From NCBI GenBank assembly GCA_905221605.1, contig CAJNDS010002713.1:172441-224940 (forward strand): a stretch of DNA of 52,500 bases, in the 5' to 3' direction. Source of the stretch: Symbiodinium natans (lineage: Eukaryota > Sar > Dinophyceae > Suessiales > Symbiodiniaceae). The notes beneath the pieces were generated by a model. The model was not told the DNA's origin. It made no database searches and saw only the letters and a list, made by a program, of their open reading frames with translations. The position numbers and the translations under genes were made by a program. Of the stretch, positions 9,001 through 17,450 are shown one piece after another; position 1 is the first letter of the stretch; each line of letters opens with the position of its first letter.

Positions 9001-10759
9001 AGTTGGAGGTCGAGGGTATAAGCCGGAGCCTGAGTCCCTTCGAGAAGCTGCCCAGAGCAGATCTAAACCCTAAACCCTAAACCCTAAACCCTAAACCCTA
9101 AACCCTAAACCCTAAACCCTAAACTCTAAACCCCAAACCCTAAAACCCTAAACCCTAAACCCTAAAAGACTTCCTGCCCAGATTGCCCTGCTCAACGACC
9201 TCCGCCTCCAGAAGAACGCCTCCACGTTGGGCTTCCTGAACCCTCTGCGGCCCGGTCTGATGGCAGCCTGAAACCCTTAAATGCCCCTGCGCCCCGAAAA
9301 ACCCCAATGCCCTAAAATTCCCTAAACCCTAAAAACCCCAAAAACCCAAAAAACCCGAAAAAACCCTAAAAGCCCTAAAAACCCTAAACCCTGAACCCTG
9401 AACCCTGAACCCCTAACGTGCCCGAAAAGGCCCCTAAACAGGCCTCTCTGCTGTTGCGGGGCTCTTCCTGTAGTCACTGTAGTAGGAGGTCTCCTGACCC
9501 TCCAAGCCCCAAACGCTTAAAGTTCATCCACAGCACCCCTCTTCAATGCCCTCAGGCAGCAGAAGTACGATGGCGAGTAGAGGAACCATAGCCCAACACC
9601 CCCAAGAATGAGTGTAGCTCCCCAAAAACCTTAAGCCTTAAGGCAGTTCTGCGTCCCAACATCGGGAGCGCCAAGGATCTACAGCAACCTCGCCGCCTTC
9701 AACGACATCACCGAAGGCCGCAAATCTGGGGGGACTTGGAGCGACCGAATCTGGATCCATCTGTGGCACCCTCTTTTAAGAGGGGGGGGGGGGGCGGGGG
9801 AGGGGAGGGAATAGGAATGGACACAGGCTTCACGATAGCAGCCTTGTAGGATCTCTGCAGTTCATATTCTCTCGTCCTCAGGGGATCCAGGGGGGGTTTC
9901 TTATGACTGCCACCTTCCAACTGCCGTGGATAGGCACGTTATCGTTCAGGGCGCCCGTAAACAGTCGGCGGCCCCCTTGGACCCGAAGCCCCTAGAAGCA
10001 ACCCCAAACCCTAAACCCTAAACCCTAAACCCTAAACCCTCACGTTGGCGAGCGTCGCCTGGAGGCAGCAGTTTCTCGGACTGCGGGGAGGGCTGGCCGG
10101 CCAAAGCGGGCCCTTTGCCTGAGACGAGGGTTTGGGGTTTAGGGTTTAGGGTTTAGGGTTTAGGGTTTAGGGTGGAGAGGGTCTAGCCTTGGGGACGACA
10201 TGAAACCTAAAGGGTTTGTGGTCCATATACCTTAATAAGAATTGCAGTAGTATAGGGTAGATGACCCCAATTTTAAGGTTTGTTTGGACCCCAAGGAGGG
10301 TTCAGGGTTCAGGGTTTAGGGTTTAGTTCAGGGTTCAAGGTTTCGGGTTCAGGGTTTGGGGTTTAGGATTTAGGCTTCAGGGTTCCGGGTTTAGGGTTCA
10401 GGGTTTAGTGTGACTTGCTAGGTCCTTGCAAGACAAGATATGCCTGCTCGTTGGCACGAAGAGGCCACGCCAGAAGTACAGTCATCAAAGCGGCTTAGGT
10501 CCCTAAACCTTCAGCACGAGGTGCCCTAGACCTTCTCTCTAAGCCTCAAGCCCCTAAGCCCTCTACAGCCACCAAACTCTCGACTGAACCCTAAAGCCCT
10601 CGATCCTAAAGCCCTTCTGGACCCTCAACTCCTGTAGAACCGGCGTTAAAGGTTTAGGGTTTAGGGTTTAGGCCCCTCGATTTTCTCCAAATCGCAGCTC
10701 CGTGAGGTTGGGATGCAGTGACAGGGGCAGGGACGCCCGACTACCAGCGCCTTGCGAAG
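66..10759 (+). CDS. Sedolisin / tripeptidyl-peptidase I-like serine protease, C-terminal part in 12 micro-exons (5' partial)
   Basis: Exons: 66-113, 4609-4644, 5155-5190, 5412-5479, 6222-6251, 7371-7406, 8092-8135, 8530-8569, 9182-9246, 9676-9716, 10065-10109, 10707-10759. Phases agree at all eleven junctions. Read together they follow the order of the peptidase S53 catalytic domain: SSPYVTAVGGT (exon 1), SSGGFSG (2), MPDYQ (3), a KEAVSAYLK helix (4), GRAYPDISAQ (6), VSGTSCASPTAAGV with the nucleophile Ser at 8540-8542 (7-8), GFLNPL (9), FNDITEG (10), CGEGWPAKAG (11) and WDAVTGAGTPDYQRL (12). In human TPP1 the matching DV and GxGWD stretches bind calcium; both are recognisable here. The acid residues of the triad and the oxyanion Asp should lie left of base 1. 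Nine of eleven introns use GC donors and two use GT (5480, 8570); all acceptors are AG. The last exon may end at a GC donor (10760), or read on to a TAG inside a TTTAGGG repeat near 10800. Family assignment is strong; exact exon edges are inferred. Confidence 0.85.
222..318. mobile_element. Fold-back (MITE-like) element, family F3 copy
   Basis: The left arm contains GTCAGAATTATGG and the right arm contains ATAATTTTGACAGCC, its imperfect reverse complement; the middle is AT-rich. The same arm sequence recurs at about 6918-7028 and 33925-34035. No coding capacity. It sits at the left edge of the telomere-free insert in the first intron. Confidence 0.5.
1242..1535 (+). CDS. Coding-like island, unknown protein
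   Basis: A 97-codon open frame inside the first sedolisin intron. The second half looks protein-like: acidic and mixed in composition (FAKDDWESDDPFHLDNGERD, then a Leu/His/Glu-rich helix-like stretch). Two other frames are also open over parts of the same DNA, one giving a hydrophobic stretch, so the true frame is uncertain. No family was recognised. It could be an exon of a nested gene or a decayed element gene. About 120 bases separate it from the next island at 1653. Confidence 0.3.
   Translation: MHQPLYRAPENVTCTGRPWRCAAVNRKGTLMLQRFGRVVPMLFAKDDWESDDPFHLDNGERDQVHDHLRQLHTERAALLCSCRWLSTKVELLKTMVV
1653..1937 (+). CDS. Coding-like island, acidic helical protein of unknown function
   Basis: A 94-codon open frame ending TAG. 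From the Met at codon 12 the composition is protein-like and acidic: hydrophobic and acidic residues alternate (VEQDVSIEDILNVIFD), followed by a charged helix (RMLSKLEKEDDPQMDTILDM). An antisense frame is open across most of the same bases but is Ser/Cys/Trp-rich and looks like a shadow. No known domain was recognised. Together with 1242-1535 it may form one nested gene or the remnant of an inserted element. Confidence 0.4.
   Translation: MKIFENGQVNKMEQQWLCDSGTCMLALNVDAVFELLYEVHVEQDVSIEDILNVIFDSTEQIQRMLSKLEKEDDPQMDTILDMCLATMDQRGECL
2041..3000. repeat. Irregular tandem repeat field, unit about 25-40 bp
   Basis: About twenty degenerate copies of a unit resembling GAGAGCTCCAGG followed by TTTCACCTCCTTTAGGG. 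Spacing varies and copies are often truncated. The unit ends in CTTTAGGG, which resembles a telomere repeat. The field is interrupted at about 2706-2876 by a non-repetitive, coding-like stretch on the minus strand. Confidence 0.7.
2706..2876 (-). CDS. Coding-like island on the minus strand inside the repeat field
   Basis: The minus strand stays open and reads as plausible protein (SKPFEEEICHIAANNYEEA, then QLLDVMLTAL). The island breaks the irregular repeat field cleanly on both sides, so it is probably an exon or an inserted gene fragment. No family recognised. Confidence 0.3.
3408..3512 (+). CDS. Possible terminal exon, unknown protein
   Basis: It follows a good acceptor (TGTGCAG). Glu and Met open a 34-codon protein-like frame (MNVLQTLMKHQTGEVKIRHH and 13 further residues) ending TGA at 3510-3512. 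It lies in the telomere-free insert. The opposite strand is also open across 3121-3429, so the assignment is tentative. Confidence 0.3.
   Translation, partial: EMNVLQTLMKHQTGEVKIRHHMWQGPRFSPGARL
4113..4199 (+). repeat. TTTAGGG array
   Basis: About twelve copies, mostly perfect, with a short TTTCGGG variant pair in the middle. It marks the right end of the telomere-free insert in the first sedolisin intron. Confidence 0.9.
4906..5100 (-). repeat. CCCGAAA block joined to CCCTAAA array
   Basis: About six or seven CCCGAAA copies switch abruptly at about 4953 to a dozen perfect CCCTAAA copies, then decay. The array lies at the 3' end of the second sedolisin intron, about 55 bases before its acceptor. 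Confidence 0.9.
5221..5360 (-). repeat. CCCTAAA array filling the third sedolisin intron
   Basis: The 221-base intron 5191-5411 contains only C-strand repeats. It is one of the exceptions to the rule that introns carry TTTAGGG near the donor. Confidence 0.9.
5493..5684 (+). repeat. Two TTTAGGG arrays separated by a fragment of the F1 element
   Basis: TTTAGGG copies start 13 bases after the GT donor at 5480, are broken at 5542-5566 by a piece of F1 sequence, then resume and end in a TTTGGGG block (about 5650-5684). Confidence 0.9.
5686..5830. mobile_element. Fold-back (MITE-like) element, family F1 copy
   Basis: An imperfect palindrome: the left arm carries CATGGGCCCTTAA and TCCCTTACC; the right arm carries AAGGGCCCATATTAAGGGAC and then CATGTAACTCC. 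The AT-rich centre is TATATAAGGGG. Related copies lie at 8281-8404, 17118-17250 and 49839-49965. It is non-coding and sits in the middle of the fourth sedolisin intron. Confidence 0.6.
5826..5896 (+). repeat. TTTAGGG array
   Basis: About ten copies including two TTTCGGG variants, directly after the F1 element in the fourth sedolisin intron. Confidence 0.85.
6110..6166 (-). repeat. CCCTAAA array before the DLPSKSRRYN exon
   Basis: Seven to eight copies, one of them CCTTAAA, lie about 55 bases upstream of the exon at 6222-6251. The matching TTTAGGG array follows that exon at 6277-6328. Confidence 0.85.
6277..6328 (+). repeat. TTTAGGG array after the DLPSKSRRYN exon
   Basis: Seven copies, one TTTTGGG, begin 25 bases after the GC donor at 6252. 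Confidence 0.85.
6355..6747 (-). repeat. Long degenerate CCCTTAAAA/CCCTTCAAA array
   Basis: Roughly forty copies of an 8-10 base variant (CCCTTAAAA, CCCTTAAAAA, CCCTTCAAA), none the canonical heptamer except near the start. This block expanded from a variant unit. Confidence 0.85.
6849..6910 (+). repeat. TTTAGGG array
   Basis: About eight copies, the last two mutated to TTTAGCG and TTTGGCG, directly before an F3 fold-back element. Confidence 0.85.
6918..7028. mobile_element. Fold-back (MITE-like) element, family F3 copy
   Basis: The left arm ACTTCTCTGAATTATGGCCC pairs imperfectly with the right arm GGGACCACAATTTTGAGAAG. The arms are also GGGG/CCCC-rich internally. It matches the copies at 222-318 and 33925-34035. 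It lies inside the fifth sedolisin intron. Confidence 0.6.
7125..7231. repeat. GATGAT-type trinucleotide microsatellite
   Basis: Imperfect GAT/GGT repeats (gatgatgatgatggtggtgg and relatives) in the fifth sedolisin intron. No frame here looks like protein. Confidence 0.75.
7251..7345 (-). repeat. CCCTAAA array before the GRAYPD exon
   Basis: About twelve copies, some CCCTTAAA or with an extra C, end 25 bases upstream of the exon at 7371. Confidence 0.85.
8281..8404. mobile_element. Fold-back (MITE-like) element, family F1 copy
   Basis: Left end GGTAGTTATGTGG; right end CCGTGTAGCTACC, its imperfect reverse complement. Sub-terminal ATATGGTCCCTT pairs with the ACTAAGGGACC region. About 124 bp, no coding capacity, in the seventh sedolisin intron. 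Confidence 0.65.
8454..8522 (-). repeat. CCCTAAA array immediately upstream of the active-site exon
   Basis: Nine copies run to within seven bases of the AG acceptor of the exon at 8530 that carries the catalytic serine. The following exon side carries TTTAGGG at about 8597. Confidence 0.9.
9064..9166 (-). repeat. CCCTAAA array before the IALLNDLRL exon
   Basis: About fourteen copies with minor variants end 15 bases before the acceptor at 9181. Confidence 0.9.
10130..10173 (+). repeat. TTTAGGG array after the CGEGWPAKAG exon
   Basis: Six copies, one TTTGGGG, begin 20 bases after the GC donor at 10110. A CCCTAAA array (10001-10040) lies on the other side of the same exon. Confidence 0.85.
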
Positions 10760-11011
10760 GCGCGAGCTTGTTCTTTGTTGGGGGTGGGGGTTTGGGTTTA
10801 GGGTTTAGGGTTTAGAGTTGAGGGTCGGCTTTAGGGTTTGGAGTTTTGGGTTTTTTGTTGAGGGGCGGGGGTGGGGGGGTGGGGGGGACCCTGAAACCCT
10901 CAAACCCTCAAATTTACTCCAGTGCCAAGCCTTCCTCACACCACCAAATTCTCCAATCGACGAAGAAGCACTGCAACCCTCAATCCTCAACCCTCGACCC
11001 CAAATGAGGGC

Positions 11012-11217
11012 CCTAAACCCTAAACCCTAAACCCTAAACCCTAAACCCTAAACCCTAAACCCTAAACCCTAAACCCTAAACCCTAAACCCTAAACCCTAA
11101 ACCCTAAACCCTAAACCCTAAACCCATAAACCCTAAACCCTAAACCCTAAACCCTAAACCCTAAACCCTAAACCCTAAACCCTAAACCCTAAACCCTAAA
11201 CCCTCAACCCTCAACCC
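11012..11217 (-). repeat. CCCTAAA array, about 29 copies
   Basis: Nearly perfect heptamers with one 8-base unit in the middle. It borders the minus-strand terminal exon at 11227-11317. Confidence 0.95.
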
Positions 11218-11226
11218 CCAACACCT

Positions 11227-11317
11227 TCATCCCCGCACCGCAGCCAGGTCGTCCAGTCCCTGCCCTCCGGCCAGGGAGTTGCGGAGCTCATCGTCTGAGA
11301 GGCCCCTCGCCTTTTCT
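11227..11317 (-). CDS. Possible terminal exon on the minus strand, unknown protein
   Basis: On the minus strand an acceptor (CTCGCAG) precedes a protein-like frame (EKARGLSDDELRNSLAGG and eleven further residues) ending TGA at 11229-11227. The opposite strand is less protein-like. Flanks follow the window-wide pattern: CCCTAAA on the left, TTTAGGG on the right. Upstream exons of such a gene would lie at higher coordinates and were not identified. Confidence 0.35.
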
Positions 11318-12069
11318 CTGCGAGGCCCTCTCAGCTAGCTGGTTTAGGGTGAGGGTTTGGGGGGGGGTGCTGTTAGGCAGCTAGAACTTTGCAAGCGAAG
11401 TATAAGCTGTGGAGTTGCAACCCAGGTTTTGCTTCTGCTTCCTCTCTCCTCCGTCTCTCCTCCTCCGCGTCCTGCGCGCCAAGGTACGTGGAAACCTGGG
11501 CGGCGCTTGTCAGGAGATGAAAGGAGCAGCCAGCTTTGCCTTGCCTGTGCGTTTCCGCATGCTTCCTGCAAAGGGCGACTGCGGGGTTAGCAGCTCCTTT
11601 AAAGTAAAGTGAAGCGCATGTGTGCTTATATGATGTATGGCCTAGACCCCAAAGCATGCATGTGTGTATATATATATCTATACATACATAGATTCGTTCG
11701 GTTTATATTTCTACACATTCACCTAAACCCTATCAACCTTTCAATCCTCAACCCTACATGTTAGCCCACGAACACCCGAATGCGCAGGAAGGGCAGCACC
11801 TCACAGTTGTTCCCGGCAAGTGCGTTGCCGCACCTCACCAACGACACCCCCTTCGCTTCTTGGGCAGGGGAGCGTCTCGCGAGGGAGAGATGTGGCCAGC
11901 GTGCGAAAACAGAGACATCCGATTCGGGCTCAGGGTTGCCGGGTTTAGGGTTTAGGGTTTAGGGTTTCGGGAACTTCCCAAGATATAGCTGGCAGTAGAG
12001 CCGACGTGACCTAAGCAATCTTTTCTTCGACCACGATCTCCCGCCCCTCACCCTTAAACCCCATACCTT

Positions 12070-12155
12070 GTGATCTTATACTTACACTCCTCAATGGGAT
12101 TTATAGCAACCCCTCTATAATAATCCCTATTAAGGAGCCGTTAGTATAAGAAAGA
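12070..12155. mobile_element. Fold-back (MITE-like) element, family F2 copy (diverged)
   Basis: The left half GATCTTATACTTACACTCC pairs imperfectly with the right half GGAGCCGTTAGTATAAGA. It relates to copies at 15472-15582, 24487-24543 and 50670-50768. Confidence 0.45.
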
Positions 12156-12676
12156 CCTATACCGCAAAGCTCGTATTGCTCAAGCCTCTGGCCCCGCACG
12201 CCCCCAAACCCGAGACCCGCGCAACTTGCAAGTTCGCAATGGGCATGAGTACATTACATCCCCCTATATCACGCACTAGGGGATGATACATGTACATTAT
12301 ATATATGTATATAATAATACTAATGATAATAATAATAATCAATGAGAATATATATATATATACATGCATAATAACAGTACCTAATTCCCTATTTTCCCGG
12401 CCAAGAGCCAGCAATATGACCTTGCATTCGCATCAGCACCTTTTCCAAATGCCCTCAGCCTGCGCAAGAGCCCATAAACTTTGTTTGTAGGTTACCTAAG
12501 AGTCCCTAAAAGGAGTTTCAGAACGAACGTACAACAAAAGGTAGGTTTTGGGCTCTTATCACCCAAGAATCCTAAAAGGGGGGTTTATAGTAAGAACAAC
12601 GGCAAAGGAGGTTTTGGGCGTCTAACATAAGCACTAATGAACCCTAAACTCGAAACGTTCAACCCCACACCCCGAA

Positions 12677-12764
12677 CCCTAAACCCTAAACCCTAAACCC
12701 CAACCCTAAACCCTAAACCCGAAACCCTAAACCCTAAACCCTAAACCCTAAACCCTAAATCCTG
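12677..12764 (-). repeat. CCCTAAA array before a coding-like island
   Basis: About twelve copies with one CCCGAAA variant end ten bases upstream of the splice-like AG before the 12775-12816 island. A short TTTAGGG run follows the island at about 12846. Confidence 0.85.
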
Positions 12765-14717
12765 CCATGCAAAGGCCCTGCGCCTCGACGACCTCTGCAA
12801 GGGCTACAAGAAGGAGGCCGAGTGTTTTGTTGGCTGGGACTTGGGGCTTAGGGGTTTAGGGTTTGATGGTGTAGTAAGGGTTGGTAGAGTTCAAGAGGGT
12901 TTGTAGGGTCTCTTACACGTTTTGAAGCGTTTGTTGTTGGGAGGGGTTTGCCTTGACAGCCTTCTCACGGCGCACCAGAGTTGGGAGTTCTGTCTTGCTG
13001 CGCTTTGTCTCTGTGGCGGCCTGTGTCTGATTCTCTGCAAGCGGATCCAAACCTGCCGACGTGCCTCTCACGTCGCTGCTCCACATGTTTCTGGTCAGCT
13101 CTGGTTTAGGGTTTAGGGTTTAGGGCTTAGGGTTTAGGGTTTCAGGTTTAGGGTTGCAGATGGGTTGGAGACAGCTGCAGCCCTCAACATGGGCTGGGCT
13201 GGGCAGGGCACGTTTATCGGTTTTCTTGGTTCCTAATCTCGTACACGGAGCCACCCAAAAAGTGCATGTTGCTTCCCAGGGTTGCTTCAAGACCTAGGGG
13301 TCTCTGAAGTGCGCGTGACAGCAAGATTCTGCTCCCCCTACCACATTCATGGGGGTTCGTTTTGGGCTTTAGAGTCAAACGCTAAAGCCCTAAACCCTAA
13401 ACCCTCAACCCTGAAGACCTAAGCCCTAAAGACCTAAACCCTCAACCCTAGAGTACTTGCGCATCGATGGCCGTCCAGGGGTTGACCGACTCAGCTGCGG
13501 GTTTAGGGTTTAGGGTCTAGGGCTTAGGGTTTAGGGTTAAGGGTTTGGGGTTTCCAGTGCCGTGAACTCGCATGCGCGAAACTGATCCCCGGCCCAAAGC
13601 CCTCACACTCTCGAGACCCTTGTACAGCCGCTAAACCATCTAAGCTCAACCCTAGAGCCCCAAGACCCGCCCGCCCTAATGCTGTTTAGGGCCTTAGGGT
13701 CTTGGGGATGTTTGGGGTTGCAGGGTAAGTTTAGGGTTCTCAATTCACAGTCAGGTGGACAAGTGGAAGGCCAAAGCAGAAGCACTGGATGAGGCGCCCT
13801 GCAGCCTTTCTGTCGGAACATAACCTTAATCTATAAAGGGATCCTCAATTCATAAAGGGCTCCTTAATTCATAAAGGGATCCTTAGTTTATGAAGGGACC
13901 CTTAGTATCACTGAAGGGTATAGTCCTTAATTAAGAGGTACTATTGGGCTCTCTGGGATGTCTTGCAGAAAGAGGGCGGGTTGGCCGCACAGCGGCGGAG
14001 CTTTGGAATGGGGCCTCCTTAGGAATTTGTGTCGTGGTTCTGGCAAAGGTCAGAGGGACCGAAAAAGGCCTGCAATTTTGACTATGGTGTAAATTTTGCA
14101 TTATTACCCTGATTTATCATTAGTATGTTTCTGCCACATTTGTTGAATTTATTGCTATTATTCGCACATTAAAGGGAAAAATGTTGGGGTGTTCAGGGTT
14201 TAGCGATGAGGAGCCGAGGGTGTAGAGACGTGGGAGGCGCAACCCAAACGGTCGGTTTTCCACGGGGGCCCGTGGCAAGTGCGTGGGCCGCCTCGCGCTT
14301 TCTTCCCAACCCATCTCTGACCCCGGAATGAGAGGAATGAGTGTGCAAGACCTACGTACCATAAAGCCTAGAAACCCTACACGGCCCAGAAACCCGGAAG
14401 CCCATGCAGCCGCGTGAGCCCTAGACCCGCAAGCCATGCACTCGGAGTTTTGTGCTCGGTTACAAGGGCTCCGAGTATGGGCGCGCACTTAGAGAGCCCT
14501 TTCCTACCCCAGAGCACACACACACACACACTCAATTGCTTGGGTGACTGCCGTCAGGACCGCCGCTTCTTGGAAGACCAGATTAAAGGCCATCGGCAGG
14601 GAAACATCGGTTTAGGGTTTAAGGCTTAGGGAAAGTGAGGGTAGGGGGAATATACATATGTATATGTATCTATACACATATAAATCCATTGATACATATT
14701 ATATATATACACATGTA

Positions 14718-14905
14718 TCTTTCTCTCTTTCTCTCTCTTTCTCTCTCTTTCTCTCTTTCTCTTTCTTTCTCTTTCTTTCTTTTTCTTTATCCTTCTTTCT
14801 CTTTCTTTCTTTCTTTCTCCTTCTTTCTCTTTCTCTTTCTTTCTTTCTTTCCTTCTTTCTTGTTTTTCTTATTTTCTTTCTCTCTCTCTCTCCCGCTCTC
14901 TTTCT
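14718..14905 (+). repeat. Pyrimidine tract (TTTC/TCTC)n
   Basis: About 190 bases of almost pure C and T in CTTT and CTCT patterns. Open frames here are low-complexity Ser/Leu/Phe runs and not genes. Confidence 0.9.
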
Positions 14906-15471
14906 GTTGGAGTTTGCGGGTGAGGGGCTGTGGGGGAAGTGCCGTGAAGGCGCTTGGGTCCAGGGATGCCGGGTAGCTCCTGAGGCTCAACGCTGGCGTG
15001 AGGGTTTAGGGTTTAGGGATACAAAAAAATCGACTAGATAGTACATGTTATGCTTTCCTTATGGTTGTCGCTTAGGTTCAATTTTGCGAAGCCTCAACTC
15101 ATAATTCAGGGTTTAGAGTTTAGGGTTTAGGGTTAGGGTGCCTTAGACCCTAAAGCCTTGGGGTCTAGAAGGGCCAAGCCGCATTCTTGGCGCTCTCCGA
15201 AGCCTGAAACCCAAACCCTGCATGCGCCCTTCATGAACCCTACATGAACCCCTAAACCCGAAACCCCAAACCCTAGGCCCTAAACCCTAAACCCTAAACC
15301 CTTAACCCTAAACCCTAAACCCCCTGAAGCGAAGTCTCCTGAAGCCTCAACCTCGCCCCTTTCGGTCGGGGGCACTGCGCAGGTGCCAAGAGGCAGAACA
15401 AGGTGCATTCCTTCCTGCTGGGTTTCAGGTGTAGGGCTGAGGGTTTAGGGTTTAGGGCTTAGGTTTAGGGT

Positions 15472-15582
15472 GATGTTCCCCCTGATACGAACAGTCCTTA
15501 ATAGGGATATTATAGTAGCCCCTAGTATCGTCCCCATTCGGGACAATCCCCATTAAGGACTGTTGGTATAAGAAGGAGCATC
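15472..15582. mobile_element. Fold-back (MITE-like) element, family F2 copy
   Basis: Left end GATGTTCCCCCTGATAC with ACAGTCCTTAATAGGGAT; right end ATCCCCATTAAGGACTGT then GGTATAAGAAGGAGCATC. The arms are imperfect reverse complements over about 40 bases. This is the clearest F2 copy. Confidence 0.65.
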
Positions 15583-15750
15583 CCAAGTTTAGCATTTAGG
15601 TTTAGGGTTTAGGGTTGGGGGGAGGGTTGGCCGATTGCAAGGAGCCCTACTACCCACCTTGGGGGGAGTTTCTTCCAGGGTTGCATGAGACTTGGGGCCG
15701 AAGATTCTACACAGTCAGGGAATCTTATGTCCTTTGGGTTTTTTTTGGTA

Positions 15751-15880
15751 GGGTTTAGGGTTTAGGGTTTAGGGTTTAGGGTTTAGGGTTTAGGGTTTAG
15801 GGTTTAGGGTTTAGGGTTTAGGGTTTAGGGTTTAGGGTTTAGGGTTTAGGGTTTAGGGTTCAGGGTTTCGGGCCAAGGGT
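15751..15880 (+). repeat. TTTAGGG array, about 17 copies
   Basis: Perfect heptamers ending in diverged TTCAGGG/TTTCGGG units. Confidence 0.95.
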
Positions 15881-15973
15881 TTGGGGTTCAGGATCTAGGG
15901 CCATCTAGGGTTTAGGGTTTAGGTTCCGCAGCCTACCCCGTCAAGGGAGCGGCGTCGGGCTAACTGCAGCGCG

Positions 15974-16105
15974 CCCTAAACCCTAAACCCTAAACCCTAA
16001 ACCCTAAACCCTAAACCCTAAACCCGAAACCCTGAACCCTGAACCCTGAAGCCTGAACCCTGAACCCCGAACCCTAAACCCTAAACCCTAAACCTTAAAC
16101 CCTAA
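15974..16105 (-). repeat. CCCTAAA array with internal CCCTGAA block
   Basis: Seven CCCTAAA units, then a homogeneous run of CCCTGAA units, then CCCTAAA again. Only about 75 bases separate it from the TTTAGGG array at 15751-15880. Confidence 0.9.
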
Positions 16106-16137
16106 ACTGTACACACTCGGGGCCTCCGACGCCCACC

Positions 16138-16173
16138 ATGGCCGACTCCGATGCCACGCGCAAGGACGCAGAG
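16138..16173 (+). CDS. Possible first exon, unknown protein
   Basis: An ATG in good context (CCCACCATGG) opens MADSDATRKDAE and meets a GT donor at 16174. It is preceded closely by a CCCTAAA array. Candidate downstream exons lie at about 16893-16945 and 17776-17818, but phases could not be fixed. Function unknown. Confidence 0.3.
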
Positions 16174-17117
16174 GTCTGGGCATCGGTTGCATTGCAGGGC
16201 CAAAGGGTGATCTTGAAAAAAAAGGGGGTTTGAGGGGTTTCCAGGGTGCTTGTAGGGTTTTTGTAGGGTTAGGGCCAAGGGATGATCTTCAAAACAGGGG
16301 TTTGAGGGGTTTCTAGGGTTTTTGTATAGGTTTTTGGTAGGAGTTAGAGGATATGGGGTTTAAGGATGGGTATTTGCAGTGGGGTTTCAGGATTTTCGGG
16401 TTCAGGGCTTTTGGAAGTTAGAGGTTTCCAGGTGTTCGGGGTTTAGACTTCTTGGATTTTAAGGTTTTTGCTCTTTCTTGGTTTGGGGTTCTAGGGTGCA
16501 CTGTTAACTGAGGACTTATGAAAGGCATGGTTTGGGGTTCAGGGCTTAGTCTGCTTTTTTGGAGGAAGGAGGTGAACGCGTTGACTGATGGAGCCCGTTA
16601 TGTGAACTTCTCCCTGACTGTTAGCACACATGGTTTAGGGTTCAGGGTTTGGGATTTAATGGGCACACACGTTGCAAATGCCTGTTGATTAAAATGTCTA
16701 GGTTTTGCGCCGCCCTCAGATTTCGGGAAGTGCCCTAAGCTTCCAACCCAGATCTTGTAAGCCCAAAGCCCTGGCCTAAACCCTAACCCTAAACTCGTGA
16801 AAACCCTAAGCCCTAAACCCTGAAGCCTACACCCTGAACCCAACCCTGAACCCTAAACCCTCAACCCTATAGGCCTGGAGTAAGCTGCGCTGCCAAGGTG
16901 CCGGCGCCGGCGTCATCGAAAGCCTCCGCCAAGGCGGGCAGTGATTCCCGTTTCGGGTTTAGGGTTTACGTACACCCGAGTTCTGGTTTGGGGTTTAGGA
17001 CTTCAGGCGTTGAGGTTATGCTTTCGGGTTGTGCTCTGGGGGTGCGACCTTCGGGATTCCATGTCGGAGCTCTGGGAGGCCGTGGCTCATAGGCTCTCAG
17101 AGTCGGTGTTCGTCTAA

Positions 17118-17250
17118 GGGTAGTTATATGAGCCCGTAATATGGTCCCTTACCTCCTTGGAAGGGTTCCGATGTATGGGCCCTTGGGTTGCATAGGGTAG
17201 AGAAGGGGTCGCCGTTTAAGGGCCCGTATCAAGGGGCCATGGACCTACCC
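17118..17250. mobile_element. Fold-back (MITE-like) element, family F1 copy
   Basis: Left end GGGTAGTTATATGAGCCCG; right end CGTATCAAGGGGCCATGGAC then CTACCC, imperfect reverse complements. The middle shares the motif GATGTATGGGCCCTTG with the other F1 copies. Confidence 0.65.
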
Positions 17251-17348
17251 GAAGAGGTCGAGAACAGAGCCCCCCCCCAAACACCTAAACCCTAAACCTT
17301 GTGAGCCCGAATTGGAGGAAGTCCTGCAGACACCAAACCTTGAAACCC

Positions 17349-17349
17349 C

Positions 17350-17382
<33 letters not shown>
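17349..17382. repeat. Poly-C tract
   Basis: Over thirty consecutive C residues. Shorter C or G runs occur at about 2323, 9782, 27886, 28202, 32110 and 37894. Such tracts are prone to sequencing length error. Confidence 0.9.
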
Positions 17383-17450
17383 TTAAAGCCGTAAAACCGC
17401 AAAGTCCCTAACGCTCCTAAGAGGCCAGGCTCACAGCAGAGAGACCTCAA

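Larger units (their letters stand above)
10760..16137. other. Repeat-rich stretch with isolated exon-like islands
   Basis: No complete gene could be assembled. Islands that read as protein next to splice-like signals are 12775-12816 (+, ALRLDDLCKGYKKE), about 13450-13500 (either strand), about 13967-14010 (+) and about 14552-14607 (+, DRRFLEDQIKGHRQGNI). Between them are telomere-type arrays in both orientations, an AT-rich TATA-type stretch (12290-12370), a 22-bp direct repeat set at about 13826-13915 and a pyrimidine tract. A pair of 65-70 bp direct repeats lies at 12500-12630. Confidence 0.4.

Noticed and set aside
14635-15041. Open frames of Ser/Leu/Phe repeats
   Set aside because: They arise from the pyrimidine tract at 14718-14905.
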